A stretch of 64,000 bases of DNA from Oscheius dolichura (taxonomy: Eukaryota > Nematoda > Chromadorea > Rhabditida > Rhabditidae), in the NCBI GenBank assembly GCA_932521035.1, contig OW051495.1, positions 5,332,001-5,396,000 of the forward strand. Direction: 5' to 3'. Shown piece by piece: positions 44,501-56,800 of this stretch. The notes under the pieces are model-generated. The model searched no databases. It was not told the DNA's origin and saw only the letters and a program-made list of their open reading frames with translations. A program made the translations under genes and the position numbers. The number at the start of each line of letters is the position of its first letter. Within the stretch, counting starts at the first letter, position 1.

Positions 44501-45452
44501 ACAGACCTTGCTCTAAATGATTATATTTTTATGAAACTCGAGAAAGTAAATAGGCAACACAAAAATGAACACAAAAAATGCAAACATAATTAAACGCCCT
44601 ATCAGTTGTTTTTTTCGTTTTTAGAACATCTGCTGCTTTAGCATATATAACAAGTGTTTTAACGTTAAGTCTTCAAGGCGTCAGTCCTCGTGGGTAAACA
44701 CTGCTTCGCCGCCCATCCCAGATGAGATCGCATGTACTCGCGCAGCCACCTCTACAGCTGTAAATCGTCGCCCACGCTAAAAATGTTGGCCGATAATTGG
44801 GCTGTCCAGAATCCATCCCCGAGAGAGCTCTTATCTTCTCGGGGCTTCCTGTCTCTTCTTACATATACCTGGCACTAGCTTGCAGTTCAAATTTTTTAAT
44901 TCCAAAATTTATTAGAAAGTACGGGATATTTGTTATTTTCCAGACTAGACTTTTGAACAAGTAAGTAATAGAAAGACATGGATCAAAATGCGGACAGAGT
45001 ACACATAGGAGCGCCCGTTGAAGATTCTTTTATTTACCCGTGTCTCGTTTTTGGGTTTGAATACGAGACGATTCTTGTCTTATCATTTGATAACACTCCC
45101 CACCTGGCCAACAGCTATTTCTACGCCGCAAAACTGGATCAAACACCATTTTTCCTTTTCCTTCATGAATTTTTGGGAGAGAAATTAGGAGGAATTGAAA
45201 TGGCAACTGCATTCACAGGGGCCTGCGTATTCTCGCCTTTGTATTTGCCTGCTGACGTTTCTACTCTATTTTCCCCCTTGTTTGTATTTTATTTATTTTC
45301 GCTTATTATCTTTTAACGTTGATTATCGCTATATTCAAATAACCATTACAAAATAGCCACAATAGAATAACTGATAAACCGTGCAAAGTATACCTTCTAT
45401 TCTTTTAAATACTGTTTCTTTTTTTGGTTATATCAGTAGTTTATTTCAGGGT
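41572..45452. other. Intergenic, 3.9 kb with no recognised gene
   Basis: This is the longest gene-poor stretch. It spans the change from GC-rich to AT-rich DNA at about 44 kb. Open frames such as 43491-43838 (+) and 41882-42214 (+) lack domains and splice support. At 44943-44964 a tiny exon-like segment (TTTTCCAG/ACTAGACTTTTGAACAA/GTAAGT) may be a 5'-untranslated exon of the phosphatase gene. A frame at 44978-45316 (+, 112 codons) is open but unrecognised. Confidence 0.4.
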
Positions 45453-47125
45453 ATGGTTTCAAATCCAACTCCGTGCGCGTCAACATCCCTTCAGGATGAA
45501 CGAGTAGATGGCGAGCAGTTAGTCCATATAATTAGGAATGATCCACAATCTGTATACATTCTTGATTGTCGCTCAGAAGGACCAGCAATTAAAAATGCAC
45601 AACGGTTAGCTTTTTTTTTACATTTATGAAAGAGTTTTAATAACACGTTTACTTTCGAATATTTTTTGTAGAATTCGCCTTCCAACTGTTCTGTTCCGTC
45701 GTTTGCAGCAGGGATCTCTTGCCCTTTCAAATGTTTCGCAACGTCTATCAGATCGTTCGCTCAACGTCGTTGTCGTTCCAGGTTTTTAAAACATATTTCT
45801 ATTTCAAGGAACGTATTATTTAGGTGTAAGTGGAAACGATGCTGCACTTTCTACGGCTTTAATAAAATTGCTAAGGAAAGAAGGATTTCATTTTGCTATC
45901 CTTGAAGGTGAAACATTTCATTGTACTTTTTGAATTGTTAAAACTTTTAAGATAATATTCAACGCTTGACATTAACTGCGCCTTGTCTCTTTTCCAATGA
46001 AACTGTCGATCTGGGAGAAAGATTTGCAAATGATGTTGGATGTCTTAATCTCACGTTAGTTTCACATTCTTTTTCATCAACCTTTTAGATCTTTTTTTCC
46101 AAATTTATAAATTTATTTCAATTTTTCAGTTCCTTACGTATCGAGCCAGAGCCGCGTCCAGTACAAAATTTTCCGGTACAAATTATGCAGCATTTATATC
46201 TAGGAAATGCAGAAACAGCTGGAAATGTAGACCTTCTTGAAAGGTAAATGATTTGATTTGATGTTTTTATAATAATTTTTTTCAGCTTGGGTATCCATCA
46301 TATTATCAACGTAACATCAAATTTGCCCAATGCTCTTGAAGAGGATCCTCGTTTCCGCTATTTAAGAATTTCTGTTGATGATAACAGTTCTCACAACCTT
46401 GTTCAGTTTTTCCCAGGTAGTTTCTCTTAGTAGTTTTGCAATTTATATCAATTTTTAGCGGCTATTTCTTTTATTGCGGAAGCTGAAAGCAAGGGAGATG
46501 CTTGTCTTGTCCACTGTCTTGCTGGAATTTCACGTAGTGTTACAATTTGCCTTGCTTACATTATGTCTACTCAAAAGTAATTATCCCTTGTGTACTTTTT
46601 AACCATAGTTTTTCTAGATGCTGCCTTGATGAAGCTTACGATTTTGTTCTTCGTCGTAATGCAGCTATTGCCCCAAATTTCCACTTTATGGGACAATTGA
46701 CAGACTACCAAAGGCATCTGGGAATTGTTAGTAGCGGCTCAGGGGTATGCCTTCTACATCATCTTTTTGTTGTAACTATTACGGAAGTATTGAGTGGGAA
46801 TTAACATCATTGATGCGTGACATAATCAATGCTTTTGTTACCTTTTACAACAAAAATGTGTTTAAAATATTTTATATGTCAATCTTACAAAAAATTTCAG
46901 TATTGAGCTATCCCCTCAAGATTTCTACTAGTCCAATCACATGTCTCGGTTGGATTAGATAGTAATAAAAGTATTATGATCTTTCAGATTTATTCTTCTA
47001 TGCCGCCACGCTCACCTTCCTGCGCTATCGAAGCTGCAGCTACCTCTGCTTTGCTAACTCCTCCACCGACTAGTTGTTCCGCTTCACCACAAAGCAGTGC
47101 TCATTCTGCTAAGAGCTTTGACTAG
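45453..47125 (+). CDS. MAP kinase phosphatase (DUSP6/MKP-3-like)
   Basis: Nine exons in AT-rich DNA. The start at 45453 lies 4 nt after TTATTTCAG. The N-terminal rhodanese/CH2 domain has [16 protein letters not shown] and the Arg-containing MAP kinase-docking segment [16 protein letters not shown]. The C-terminal dual-specificity phosphatase domain has [47 protein letters not shown] and the active-site loop [19 protein letters not shown], with catalytic Cys and Arg (HCxxGxxR), then [24 protein letters not shown]. Such enzymes dephosphorylate Thr and Tyr of ERK-type kinases; lip-1 is a nematode counterpart. The C-terminal exon after a 240-nt intron encodes a Ser/Pro/Ala-rich tail. AATAAA is at 47216-47221. 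Confidence 0.92.
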
Positions 47126-49211
47126 GTATGATTTTTTTTCTATATACTGGAATTTAGAAGAGGTGCGAGAAGATTTGGATGGCTTTTCGAGTAGAGCCCG
47201 CTGTTAATTTTCCTAAATAAATACCGGCGTGTTTTCAGACTCAGCTCTTCTCATATCTTTTTCTTGATATGCATCTGCGTGGTTTGTCCGTGGTCTCCTT
47301 GTTTGTCATTGGTTGGATGCTGACGGTGTATAATTGCCTTTTTCCAACTTTCTTTTTTTCCTATGAAACCTACCCTTTGCTATTGATTTATATTTTGATA
47401 CTCCCTGTTTCCACACGATGTTTCATACAGAGGCTGAAGTGATGTTAGTGACTAGGTCCCCTTTCCTTGAAAAGTGATCAAGTTCCCGTCCTTTCCTCAT
47501 ACTTACGTACCTCTCTTATTTCTTTATATTTTCTGCTATTGTTTTGGTCTTTGTGTACAGAGACGTTATTTTTTCACTATGGTTAGTTTTATTATTTTTT
47601 CCGGTACGTTTTAGTTTATATTGGCTTTCCATTTCCTACCATGACCCCAATTCATGTTTCGCATTTTTCTATACAGTATTACAAATATGGTACAAAATAA
47701 TGAATTTGATACACCATTACAATTTCTCTTTATATATAATGGGAAGAAAGGCCAACTTGAACAGAATATAATTGGTAAGAACGATCGCAGGACAGGGTAT
47801 CCATGACAGTAGGTGGAAGTGTCGAATTATACTTCTACAGATAAGGATTCTCGTCCTTTACTTCCTCCTGGTGACGTGTCATGCGACAGTCCGAGTGCTA
47901 GTGACATCTCTGGCCGTTATTGGCTTCGTAAGATGAATCAGGGCACATTCCAGGTTTTTGTAGGGGAAGTGCTGCCGGTGATTGGGCCAATGATGATGAG
48001 CTTCTCGCTACGCCTCCTCGTTAGTGAGCTGGCCGAGTTCAGAGTGGCTCAATCTCCTGCACTGAGCGAGTCCGCCACGGTCGCGCTCCAGGTTAGTCTC
48101 TGCATGGGTTACGGTAGTCTCTCTCGGCTGATGCATGCGTTGCGACCTGTCGCTCCTTACAGCGGCCAGCAACTAGCCGGTGTGTCATGTTAAACTGAAA
48201 AGAACTAGAAATTGACGCGGTAAGTGCTTCTATTCGTGTTGTTTTGGCACTCGTCGAAGTAAATATGTCCAGGTGTCAATTGGGCACGGCTCGTCCGGGC
48301 GCATATCCGGGGTCTGTGCCCTCCGACCACCCTCCTTATTATTATTTTGTCCTGGCCAATTGTTTCGATCTATTTGGAAATAACAGTGCACGCGGCTCCT
48401 CCTACGTCGGCTCTCATTTCCCGCGACCAAGTGCTTTCTCACAAATGAGATTATGGCTAGGAACAGACCCGACAAAATGGGTGGTCTCCCGGGGAATCCG
48501 GCACATTATCATATCGGCCGGACACCTCTCGCTGACGTGAAGAATATGGCCCGCGTGGCCAACGGATCCGATTACCCCGGCTTGATCGTCTTCTTCGTCT
48601 CCAGCTCGTCGGCCACGGCCAGAGGTGAGAGACGGTGGCCGGACAAAGGGAAAGGGCCAGGAGTCTATTTCGAAAAGTCCAAGTGACGCGGTCTCCGGTC
48701 TCGGCCTTCCGGCTCAGCAAGCTCCGTTTGAACACACGTAATAACGAGGTTTTCTATTTTTCTCGCTTCTATTCGAGCAGGTACAGGTGCACACATGACA
48801 CCGAGATATTTTCTCTTTCTCCAGCTCTAATCCAAAAGAAAAATTCCGGCCAGCGAGGCGCCACAGTACACACACCGCCTCATTTCATCAGATTATCCTG
48901 CCCGTTTAATTGTGTCCCTAAATTGGCGTTCAAATGTCCCGACAGCAAACACGAGTTGTGAGAAATGAGGCCATATCGTCCGGGGGCCTCGTCCTCGCCG
49001 GCCTCCTCGGCCCAAGTCGACGGTTTTATGATGAGTGGGCCGCTTTATAAACTGCATGTGGTTCCGCTCAGGCCGGCTCGGTCGCCCCCTCGTACCATCC
49101 TTATTTGCTCCTTATTTTGATGCGTTTCCCACAACTGCTTCCCTCTAAACATAGCATGACCTTTTACTCTCTCCCCTCCTAATCCAGCCCGTCTTCAGAG
49201 CGACGGTCGCC
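47126..49211. other. Intergenic with an unassigned open frame
   Basis: AT-rich DNA gives way to GC-rich near 47.9 kb. A frame at about 47813-48193 (+) has an exon-like start after CTTCTACAG and reads DSRPLLPPGDVSCDSPSA, but no partner exons, domain or poly(A) signal could be tied to it. The rest holds nothing I can support. Confidence 0.35.
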
Positions 49212-52200
49212 ATGTCGTCGTCGGTCTTCCTCCTATTGTGGTGAGTTCGGGGCTCAGATGAGTCGGGTCCCTGCACGGTAATTTGATTCATCAGTCATCG
49301 AGCAGCCGCCTCCTTCGGTGGTTCCCCGAGATCATTAGGGAGATGGCTCAATCTGCCGGAGTAGAATCTCCCGTCACCTCATAACTTTTTCCGACGCCAC
49401 TGACACTCCTTTAATGAGGAGCCGCTCGTTTTTGTTTATGTTGACTCATCCGGCCCATTAAAATGCGATGAATATGCGAGGAGTCTCCTCCCTAAAAGAG
49501 GCACCCTCGTAAACACGGCACGTGAGCTTAATACGATCCTCTTTATCGAGGAATTCAAAAGGAAACAAGTTCCCGGGGACATCGTCTGTTTTGGCAGAAG
49601 TGAGAACTCGGGGACAAGTACGAGACACTTGTCATCCCGTCCTCCCCCGCCCCAATCCCCCTCGGCTATGGTTAAAAGTCCTTATACTCTCTCTCCTCTC
49701 GTCCGTCTAGGCCAAAATACACAGTTTGGCTCTCTTTCTATGGTTTCATCCCTGTAAACAATGAAAACAATACCCTCGACGCCAGTCCCCTGGGTGCTCC
49801 GTCCTTCTCCTCCGGTCAATTGTGGCCCAAAAAGAGAGGGGGAAATGGGATGGGACCCTCTCCGTAGGTTAAGTGCCGTAATCGTCGATCTGTTTACTTC
49901 TTCTCTTTTTCTTGAATTTGACTTTGAACCCTTCTCTTCCGGTCTGTTATTGTCCTCCTCCCGACACGGTGTCCATTATCTGCCCCGCCGTCATATTTCC
50001 ATATTTCTTGGGTGCCCGTCTCAACTGTCCCGGTCCCTTCACAAGTTATCCCCCCGGAAGTTGAATCACGGCGTGTGTCGTGTGATCCAAACAGAATAAC
50101 TGACTAACTAGTCTCCCCTGGCTAAAGTGTCTAATTGCAGCCTCCTCCTCTATGGCCACGACGCCGCGTCGACATCTGATTCCCGAGCCGAGCCTGTTCA
50201 AACGTGAGTTTCTGCTATTCTTTAGCCCGTCGTCAGTCTGCCATTAGGCTAATTTCATTAGGCCGAGAGTTGTTCCGGGTGATACAGGATTCCTTTGTAT
50301 TCGGGGGAGTGTCCCTTCTGTGGAGCCCGCCCCTCTGCTCAGTCGGAGCCTCGCCCCTTCCCCGATGGTTCTTTCTGTTTTGCTGATATTGATCCCTAAA
50401 TCCGGCTTAGGCTCGAGTAGTGCAGCCTTGATCCGTGAAATAGAGACGCCCCAGACGTTCTCCCGTATCTTTCGATTCGGCCGTTCATTAGCCCCCATCC
50501 TTCCCAATAAGGCCCCTGCCCCCCTCGCTATTAGCTCCAATTCCCCATTGTATTCCATTATTGAGTGGATAAAGCTCTTCTCCTTTCAGAGTTGTCCCAA
50601 TGAATTACACCGGCGATCTCAACGCCGACATGGTCGACTGGGTCGTCCGCCGGAGGGTAGGAGGTCCGAGTCCGTCTGACTTCTCCAGTTTCAGTTCATG
50701 GAAAACTGTACGGACGACATGTTGTCCATCTCGAAGAAGTGGGATCTCTTCGCCTCCCGCTACATATTCCCCTTCCATTTCGTGGCGGGAACTATTGGCA
50801 ATGTCCTCAACCTGTGTGTCCTGCTGACGATGAACACGGAAATGAGTGTGGTCAGCCGCCGTCGCTAAACAACAAGCAGCCAGTCCAATTACAGGCCAAC
50901 ATTCTCTTCGCCGGGGTGGCTTTCGCCGACCTCGGCCTGTTGCTCTCGATGTCCACCAATTTTCTCGGAGCCTGGCCCATCTTCTACACCCGCAACAGTG
51001 TCAGGTATCCCCTCCGGCATACGGCAGCCTATCCCCTAGATGGTTCTACTACCACACGCACTTCGTCTTCCTCTACTTCAGTAACACCTTCCTCTGTGTC
51101 TCCTCCTGGTTCGTGTCGGCCGTCAGCATCGAGAGGTCCTCCTCCTCTCCGTACAGAAGTAACAGTCCTTTAGATTCCTGAGTATTCGCGACCCGATCCG
51201 TCTTCACCGGGACCCGAACCCGTTCCGGACGTGGCTGATCGTGGCCGGGATCATCATCGGCTCGCTGGTGATCAACATCTACCACCTGGTCGAGTACCAG
51301 TACGGGTTCACGTACATCTGCGAGGGTACGGTGCTCTTTGGTTTGCATCATTCGATCTTTCTCGTAAGCGTCTTTTCCACCCCTAATCCACCTCCACTTT
51401 TAGCTCCAAAAGGCCCACCAAATCCCCTCCTGGATTACAACGTACGTCAGTGTTAATAAAATGCTTCACGTAAGGCGACTGTTGGCATTGGTGTAAGGCC
51501 GTATTTTTAAGATCTTCACGGCCGTCTTCATGCCGCTGATTCTGATCACGGCTCTAAACATACAGATTATCTTCCTGCTCAAGGGGAGTCGGGGGATCGT
51601 CTCCTCCCAGCGGGTGACGGCAGAACGGAGCCATGTGATCCGGTAAGGACGAAAACATTCGTGGGAGCCGATTATAGGAGTACAAGCACCGAAGAGGCCC
51701 GGCAGAGGAGAGACCGGAAGATCAGCATCACTATAGTCACAATTATATCCTTCTACATTTTGACCCACGTACGGGCTGTCCCCCCTCCCCGGACAATGTC
51801 TCCCCTTTCCAGGCGCCCTCCTCCATCCCCTTCTTCATCGAGATCTTCAAACTGGATCTGCCCAACTGGATGAAGGCTTACGGTAACACGATTATCATCT
51901 ACTGGCTGCTCTGTGGAAAGGTCTGCTCCTCTCTTATCCCCGAATATCTCGGTCATTACAGGTCATGAACTTCGTGTTGTTCTGTCTGACCTCCAAGTAC
52001 TTCCGCGGCCGACTCCGCGTCTTCGCCCAGCAGCGAATCAACGACCTGGTGGGTGTCTCTAACGACCCCAATAAGCATATGTTCCAGCTGACGAAATGTG
52101 GCTTGGCCACCGAGAAGAAGTACTCGATGATCTCCAACGGACGGACACACTCCATGAAGATGCGAATGCTCAGGGTAAGGGCTGTTCTTGCCGTAGAGAC

Positions 52201-52321
52201 AGTGATACACGGGAAGCTGTCCGAATTACGGTGATTTCAGTCGCATCGGTACAGTTCAAACGCGGCCAGCGACCAGTACACCGAGGTGGAGATCCACCCG
52301 CGGTCCAGCCGAGACGAGTAA
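49212..52321 (+). CDS. Rhodopsin-type GPCR with signal peptide, peptide-receptor-like
   Basis: Two upstream exons complete the N-terminus: 49212-49240 (MSSSVFLLL) and 50141-50200. These join in phase 2 to each other and to the main exon at 50590, giving a signal peptide (MSSSVFLLLCLLLYGHDA) then MNYTGDLNADMVDW and ENCTDD glycosylation sites. Spans follow: HFVAGTIGNVLNLCVLLTM, ANILFAGVAFADLGLLLSM, FVFLYFSNTFLCVSSWF, TWLIVAGIIIGSLVINIY, FTAVFMPLILITALNI, ISITIVTIISFYILTH, and a seventh with MNFVLFCLTSKYFRGRL in place of NPxxY. The DRY position is SIERF. The fingerprint fits FMRFamide/myosuppressin-type receptors, but the ligand is unknown. Eleven introns, most 35-80 nt, one of 900 nt and one of 390 nt. 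AATAAA is at 52592-52597. Confidence 0.85.
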
Positions 52322-53055
52322 CAGTCCATTTGCAGGGCGACTGATACGGCCTGTTCTCTGTCTCCTCGCTCGCATGTGTCGAGGACCATCTATCCTTTCC
52401 TTTTCCTTTCTCACAGTCCAACGAGGTACCCCACAAGTCCCGTGTTACGTGTCTCATCCACGTCGCCCCGGTGCGACCCCACGTGTCTCACTACTAACAG
52501 CCGCATGATCTCGTCCCCGTGCCCTCCTCCTCCCACTCTCACTGTCTTCTGTCGATCTCCTCTCCCTTTCCACCATATCTCTGTACTGTCTAATAAATAG
52601 TTCTTTTCCGTCTTATTCCAAATCTGTTGATCCTCCGATTAGGTCTGGTCTCTGCCTCCCCCGGCCGATCCGATCATTGGGGTGTCAGGAGTACGGAAAG
52701 CTTTGGATAAGTAGCTGCCCGGAGGCGGGAAAAGACAGAAATCACCTCGCATGCCAATCCGGGACAACTGTTTTGGGAGCGGGCTGTTTGCGTGGTCAGC
52801 TGTTACGTGAGATATCTTTTGATGGGGGCAGCCAGCTGGAGACATTCCCGGTCCAGCATTTCAATCGACCTCCACCGCCTCTCCTCCGATTCCCACTGAG
52901 CTAGATATTCAGAAAAAAAGAGGAGAGGGAGATGTTTGCTGGGTTCAGGAGGAGGAACAGCTACTGGAGGTGAGCAGGGGAGGGGCCGACAAAGACTACG
53001 ATGAGGGGGGCTGTAACTCGAGACGCTTTACTGCGGTAGACAATAGACACCCTCC
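52322..53055. other. Intergenic, 3' UTR then spacer
   Basis: It contains the GPCR 3' UTR to about 52.61 kb, then no supported gene up to the dynein light chain start. Confidence 0.5.
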
Positions 53056-53541
53056 ATGACCCGCTCCCTGCCCGCCAATTCCTCTTTCGGTAACCTCATT
53101 GATAACTTCGACGAATGGTCTGCCCTCGTACTCCTTTTATACTGACAACCATTTCAGGAGGGAGTCCCGAAAATTTAAAGAGCCCGTCGAGAAACTGCTG
53201 AGGCCAGAGAACATCCAGCTGAAACAGAGTTCGGCGGGGGAGATCAAGACAAATGAGGTGAGGTGTCTCCCCCCCTCGAAGACGGTCCCTTCCAGGCCAT
53301 AAAAGTACTGGGAGAGGCCCTGCAAGAGTGTGGGATTGAGAACGAGATAGCCACTTATGTCAAGAGAAAATTCGACGACAAGTTCGGTTGGTTCTGTTCG
53401 TTATCCAGTCTATAAGAGAGCCGTCTAGGACCCGGATGGCAGTGTATCGTCGGGAGGAACTTCGGCAGCCACCTGGACACGATCGAGTTCATCCACCTGA
53501 ATGTTTCGAAGATAGCCATTTTGATATTTCGATGTACATAA
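53056..53541 (+). CDS. LC8-type dynein light chain, divergent
   Basis: Four exons give about 120 residues. The C-terminal 70 match LC8: [39 protein letters not shown], then NFGSHLDTIEFIHLNVSK and IAILIFRCT, corresponding to [21 protein letters not shown] and the VAILLFKSG strand. The N-terminal 50 residues (with NLIDNFDEWRESRKFKEPVE) are an extension not found in canonical 89-residue LC8, and the loop after NFGS is about three residues shorter. LC8 dimers are hubs that bind short motifs in dynein intermediate chain and many other proteins. This is probably a diverged paralog. No good AATAAA follows, and the converging KCC 3' end lies close. Confidence 0.85.
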
Positions 53542-53885
53542 AAAGAGAAGGAGACTGGCTTTATTTATTTACATTTGCACAGAGTAAAGCGAGCTATACG
53601 AGGAAAACGGACAATTCTAACAACGGACATAAATAGATCGCTGGAACAGCCACAGGACGGAAAGTTTGGACTGTCCAAAAATGCGAGAGGCGTCCTGTGA
53701 CCGTTGGCAGCGGCTTGGCAACCCAGAAAAACGGCAATTGTGGAGGGGAAAGAGTGGCGATTATGCACTGGTCAAGTAGATACTTGATATTGAAGACACC
53801 GCATGCATTCAAGTGATCTGGAGACATCACAGACTGACTATTTTGGCACTAACATAACAAATAACAATGGGGCCAGCCGGCCGGC
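53542..53885 (-). other. KCC 3' untranslated region
   Basis: Minus-strand AATAAA near 53560-53565 would end the KCC transcript about 20 nt past the LC8 stop codon, so the two genes' 3' ends meet or overlap. Confidence 0.5.
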
Positions 53886-56800
53886 TCAGGAGTGCGTCGT
53901 TATGACCTCCTTGCCAGTGCCGCGCACGAAGATTACCCGGTTTATGTTGTCCGACAACACCTCCAGGTAGTGGATGTAGTCGTCGAGGCCTGAATACTCA
54001 TTAGAGGGGAGAGGAGGACGGGGGACTGACCTTCCTTTCCTCGGGGAGGTTTCGGCAGATTGAGCAGCACCAGCTGACTGTTGGCCGAGTGCTCGATGAT
54101 CAGCTCGTTCAGCCGCACCGCCGTGTGCATCTTGTGCACCTTGTTCTTGTCGAGGGCCCTCATCTTCTCCTTCTTTGACTTCTCCTTCTCCTTCTCCCCG
54201 ACGCCCAGAGAGTTTTGTGACTTTCCGTCTTCATTGTCCGGCGACGACTCTCCGCCGTTCTCCTCTCCGCTCTCCTCTTCGCTCTTCTTCGCCTTCTCTC
54301 TCTTCTTCTCGGCCAATACCAGGGGCTGAAAGGGCTTGTTTACTGCTCGAAAAGAAGAAAGACATACAGAAATGCCTCTATGAGCAGAGTTGACGGTCAG
54401 GGAGTTTCCACTGCGGGCCTCTTGCATCTGCTTCATCACCAGCGTGCGCTCTTCCATGAGTAGCGTCCTCTCGAAGGCGTTCTTGGAAATCTCGGGGTCG
54501 GCTAATTCAACAATCTGAACAAGCAATTCTATAATGAGAAGGGGAGACAGCGGCTACCAATATCTTGGCGTCGATCCTCAACTGGTAGACGTATTGTTGG
54601 AGTTCCTGCTGCATCTTCAGGTTGTTGTCGTTCTCCTGGGCGATGGCGATGATCCTCAGTTTGCATCCTCTCCACACCTGCAAAAGATTGTTCTCCATAT
54701 TGTCAATATTACGCGGTTACCTTGTGTTGTTTGAGTAGATAGGCCATGAGCAGACAGAGGCCTCCGTCCTGGACAATCCAGTAGACGTCGATGAAGCCGG
54801 TGAGTTTGAAAACGCCGCTGGGGAAGTCGATGATGCCCTTGGCCACGAGGAGGCACATGTCCATGGCACACGCCGCGTGGAGCTTATCTGGAAGACGGAC
54901 TTGTTATGATCAGTTGGAGGGAACTAGGGGGATAAGGGGCAGACGGGGTTATTTGTTGTGTTAGTGACGGTCATTTGATAATTGTATCTATCGTCGACGG
55001 TCGGTCTTTCCCCAGTTTGTCTACCCCATATTTTCAGTAGCATGTTCTATTCAATAAATCCCAAAATAACCAACGCCAAGGTCAACGGGCGCTGTATTAA
55101 AGTTGCCAAGGATGGCCTCCTCAACGACCGCGACAAAAACTACGCGCAGATTGTGTGTCGTCGTTGCAGTTCGATTTTCTTCCCGGACGACCGAATCGAA
55201 TACATCGAGAACAACCCCGTAGATCTGCGCGTCATGACTCATCAGGCGGCCGGGCCCCTCGAGACAGAACGTATCTCCTGGTGGTGGTACACCAACGACG
55301 ACATGGACTTTGACACCATCGGCTGGCAGACGGTGGACAACAAAAAGGTTCTCATGTGCGGGGACTGCGAGCTGGGTCCGATCGGATACCGCACCGAGGA
55401 CAACAGCAAGTTCTACGTGGCCGTGGAGAGGGTGTCCTACAAGCCGGTGGAGGACAGCGAGGAGTCGGAGGAGGAGAAGAAGCCCGTCCCCGCCAAGAAG
55501 ACACCCAGCAAGGGTCTCCTCAACAAGGCCACCCCCGGCAAGAGCACCCCCAACAAGAATGGCAAGCCCATTGGGAAGACTACCTCCAACTTCAAAACAA
55601 AGACCAAAACGAAGTAATAAAAGTTTTTGCTACTCACCGGTGAAGGTGTTGTACTCGCTGTCGCTGCTGTCCGAGACACCGCGCTCGTAGACCGGCCACG
55701 AGATGAGCATCGTGTTCGGCTTGAGGCCTCCTAGTCCGACGGACTGGATGAGAGTCGACATTGAACCCAAGATCTAAACTCGTCCTTTGGTTTACTTCTA
55801 GAAAATGTCGGGTTACCTGCCCCTCGTCGTGGACGAGAGTCTTGGCGAAGCCTTTGAGACGGCACTGGTTCATGTCAAAGTCCATCCTCGACTTGATCTG
55901 CTCGGCTCGTTTCCGATCGTCCGTACTACAGGCGTTTCCTCGGATGAAGGAGGTCACAACGGTCAGTCCTCGACCGGCCTTCAGTTGGGAGGCCAGATTG
56001 AGCAGGTTGAGGTAGCGCACGTCGACGAGTTCCTTGGCCCAGGGCATGGAAAGGATGAGCAGCAGCTGAGGCCTCCAGTTCTTGGGATGGGGCTCCTTGT
56101 CTTCGATCTTCATCAAAGAGTACTGGGCCGTGGTCAGGGCCAGTCCGCGGATGCCGTCTCCCCACTCCTTTTTGGCTCCCTTCCACTCGACGTACTTGTA
56201 GATCAGAACACAGAGGAAGATGGAGACGAGCGCGTAGTCCCAGTGGGTGGAGAACATGATGAAGAAGCAGAGGCCGGCTCCGAGCAGGGACAGCGACCAG
56301 TGGTAGTAACGGAAGCGAGGACGCCAGTTGGGTGCCCCGAGGAGAGAGTGCAGGGCACAGATCAGGTTGACGAAGGCGTAGCACATGAGGAAGAAGAAGT
56401 CCACTACGGCGGCGATGTTGTCCATAGCACCCATGAGGATGGCCAGCTCGGCGATGATCGTCGTAATGACCAATCTGAAAGGACGAAGATAACTGTTAGA
56501 CGAGCAAAAGTCTCACCCGAGGAAGGGCTCGTTGTTCTTGGTGACCTTCTTGAAAGGTGTGAGAAGGGGGATGACCTCATCCTTCGCAATGGCCTGAAGC
56601 AGACGAGGGGCCGAGCAGAGACACTGGAGGGCAGCTCCGAAGGTGGAGAGGAAAGAGCCGACGAGGAGGACCCACTTGGATGGCCACGCTAAGGCTGCCA
56701 CCACCATAGAACCGCCGATACTTTGTCCATTTCTGAAGAGTTGGATGATACAAGGTAAAGGGTAAGAGAGCTTACTTGTCACGGAGTACATTTCCATCGA

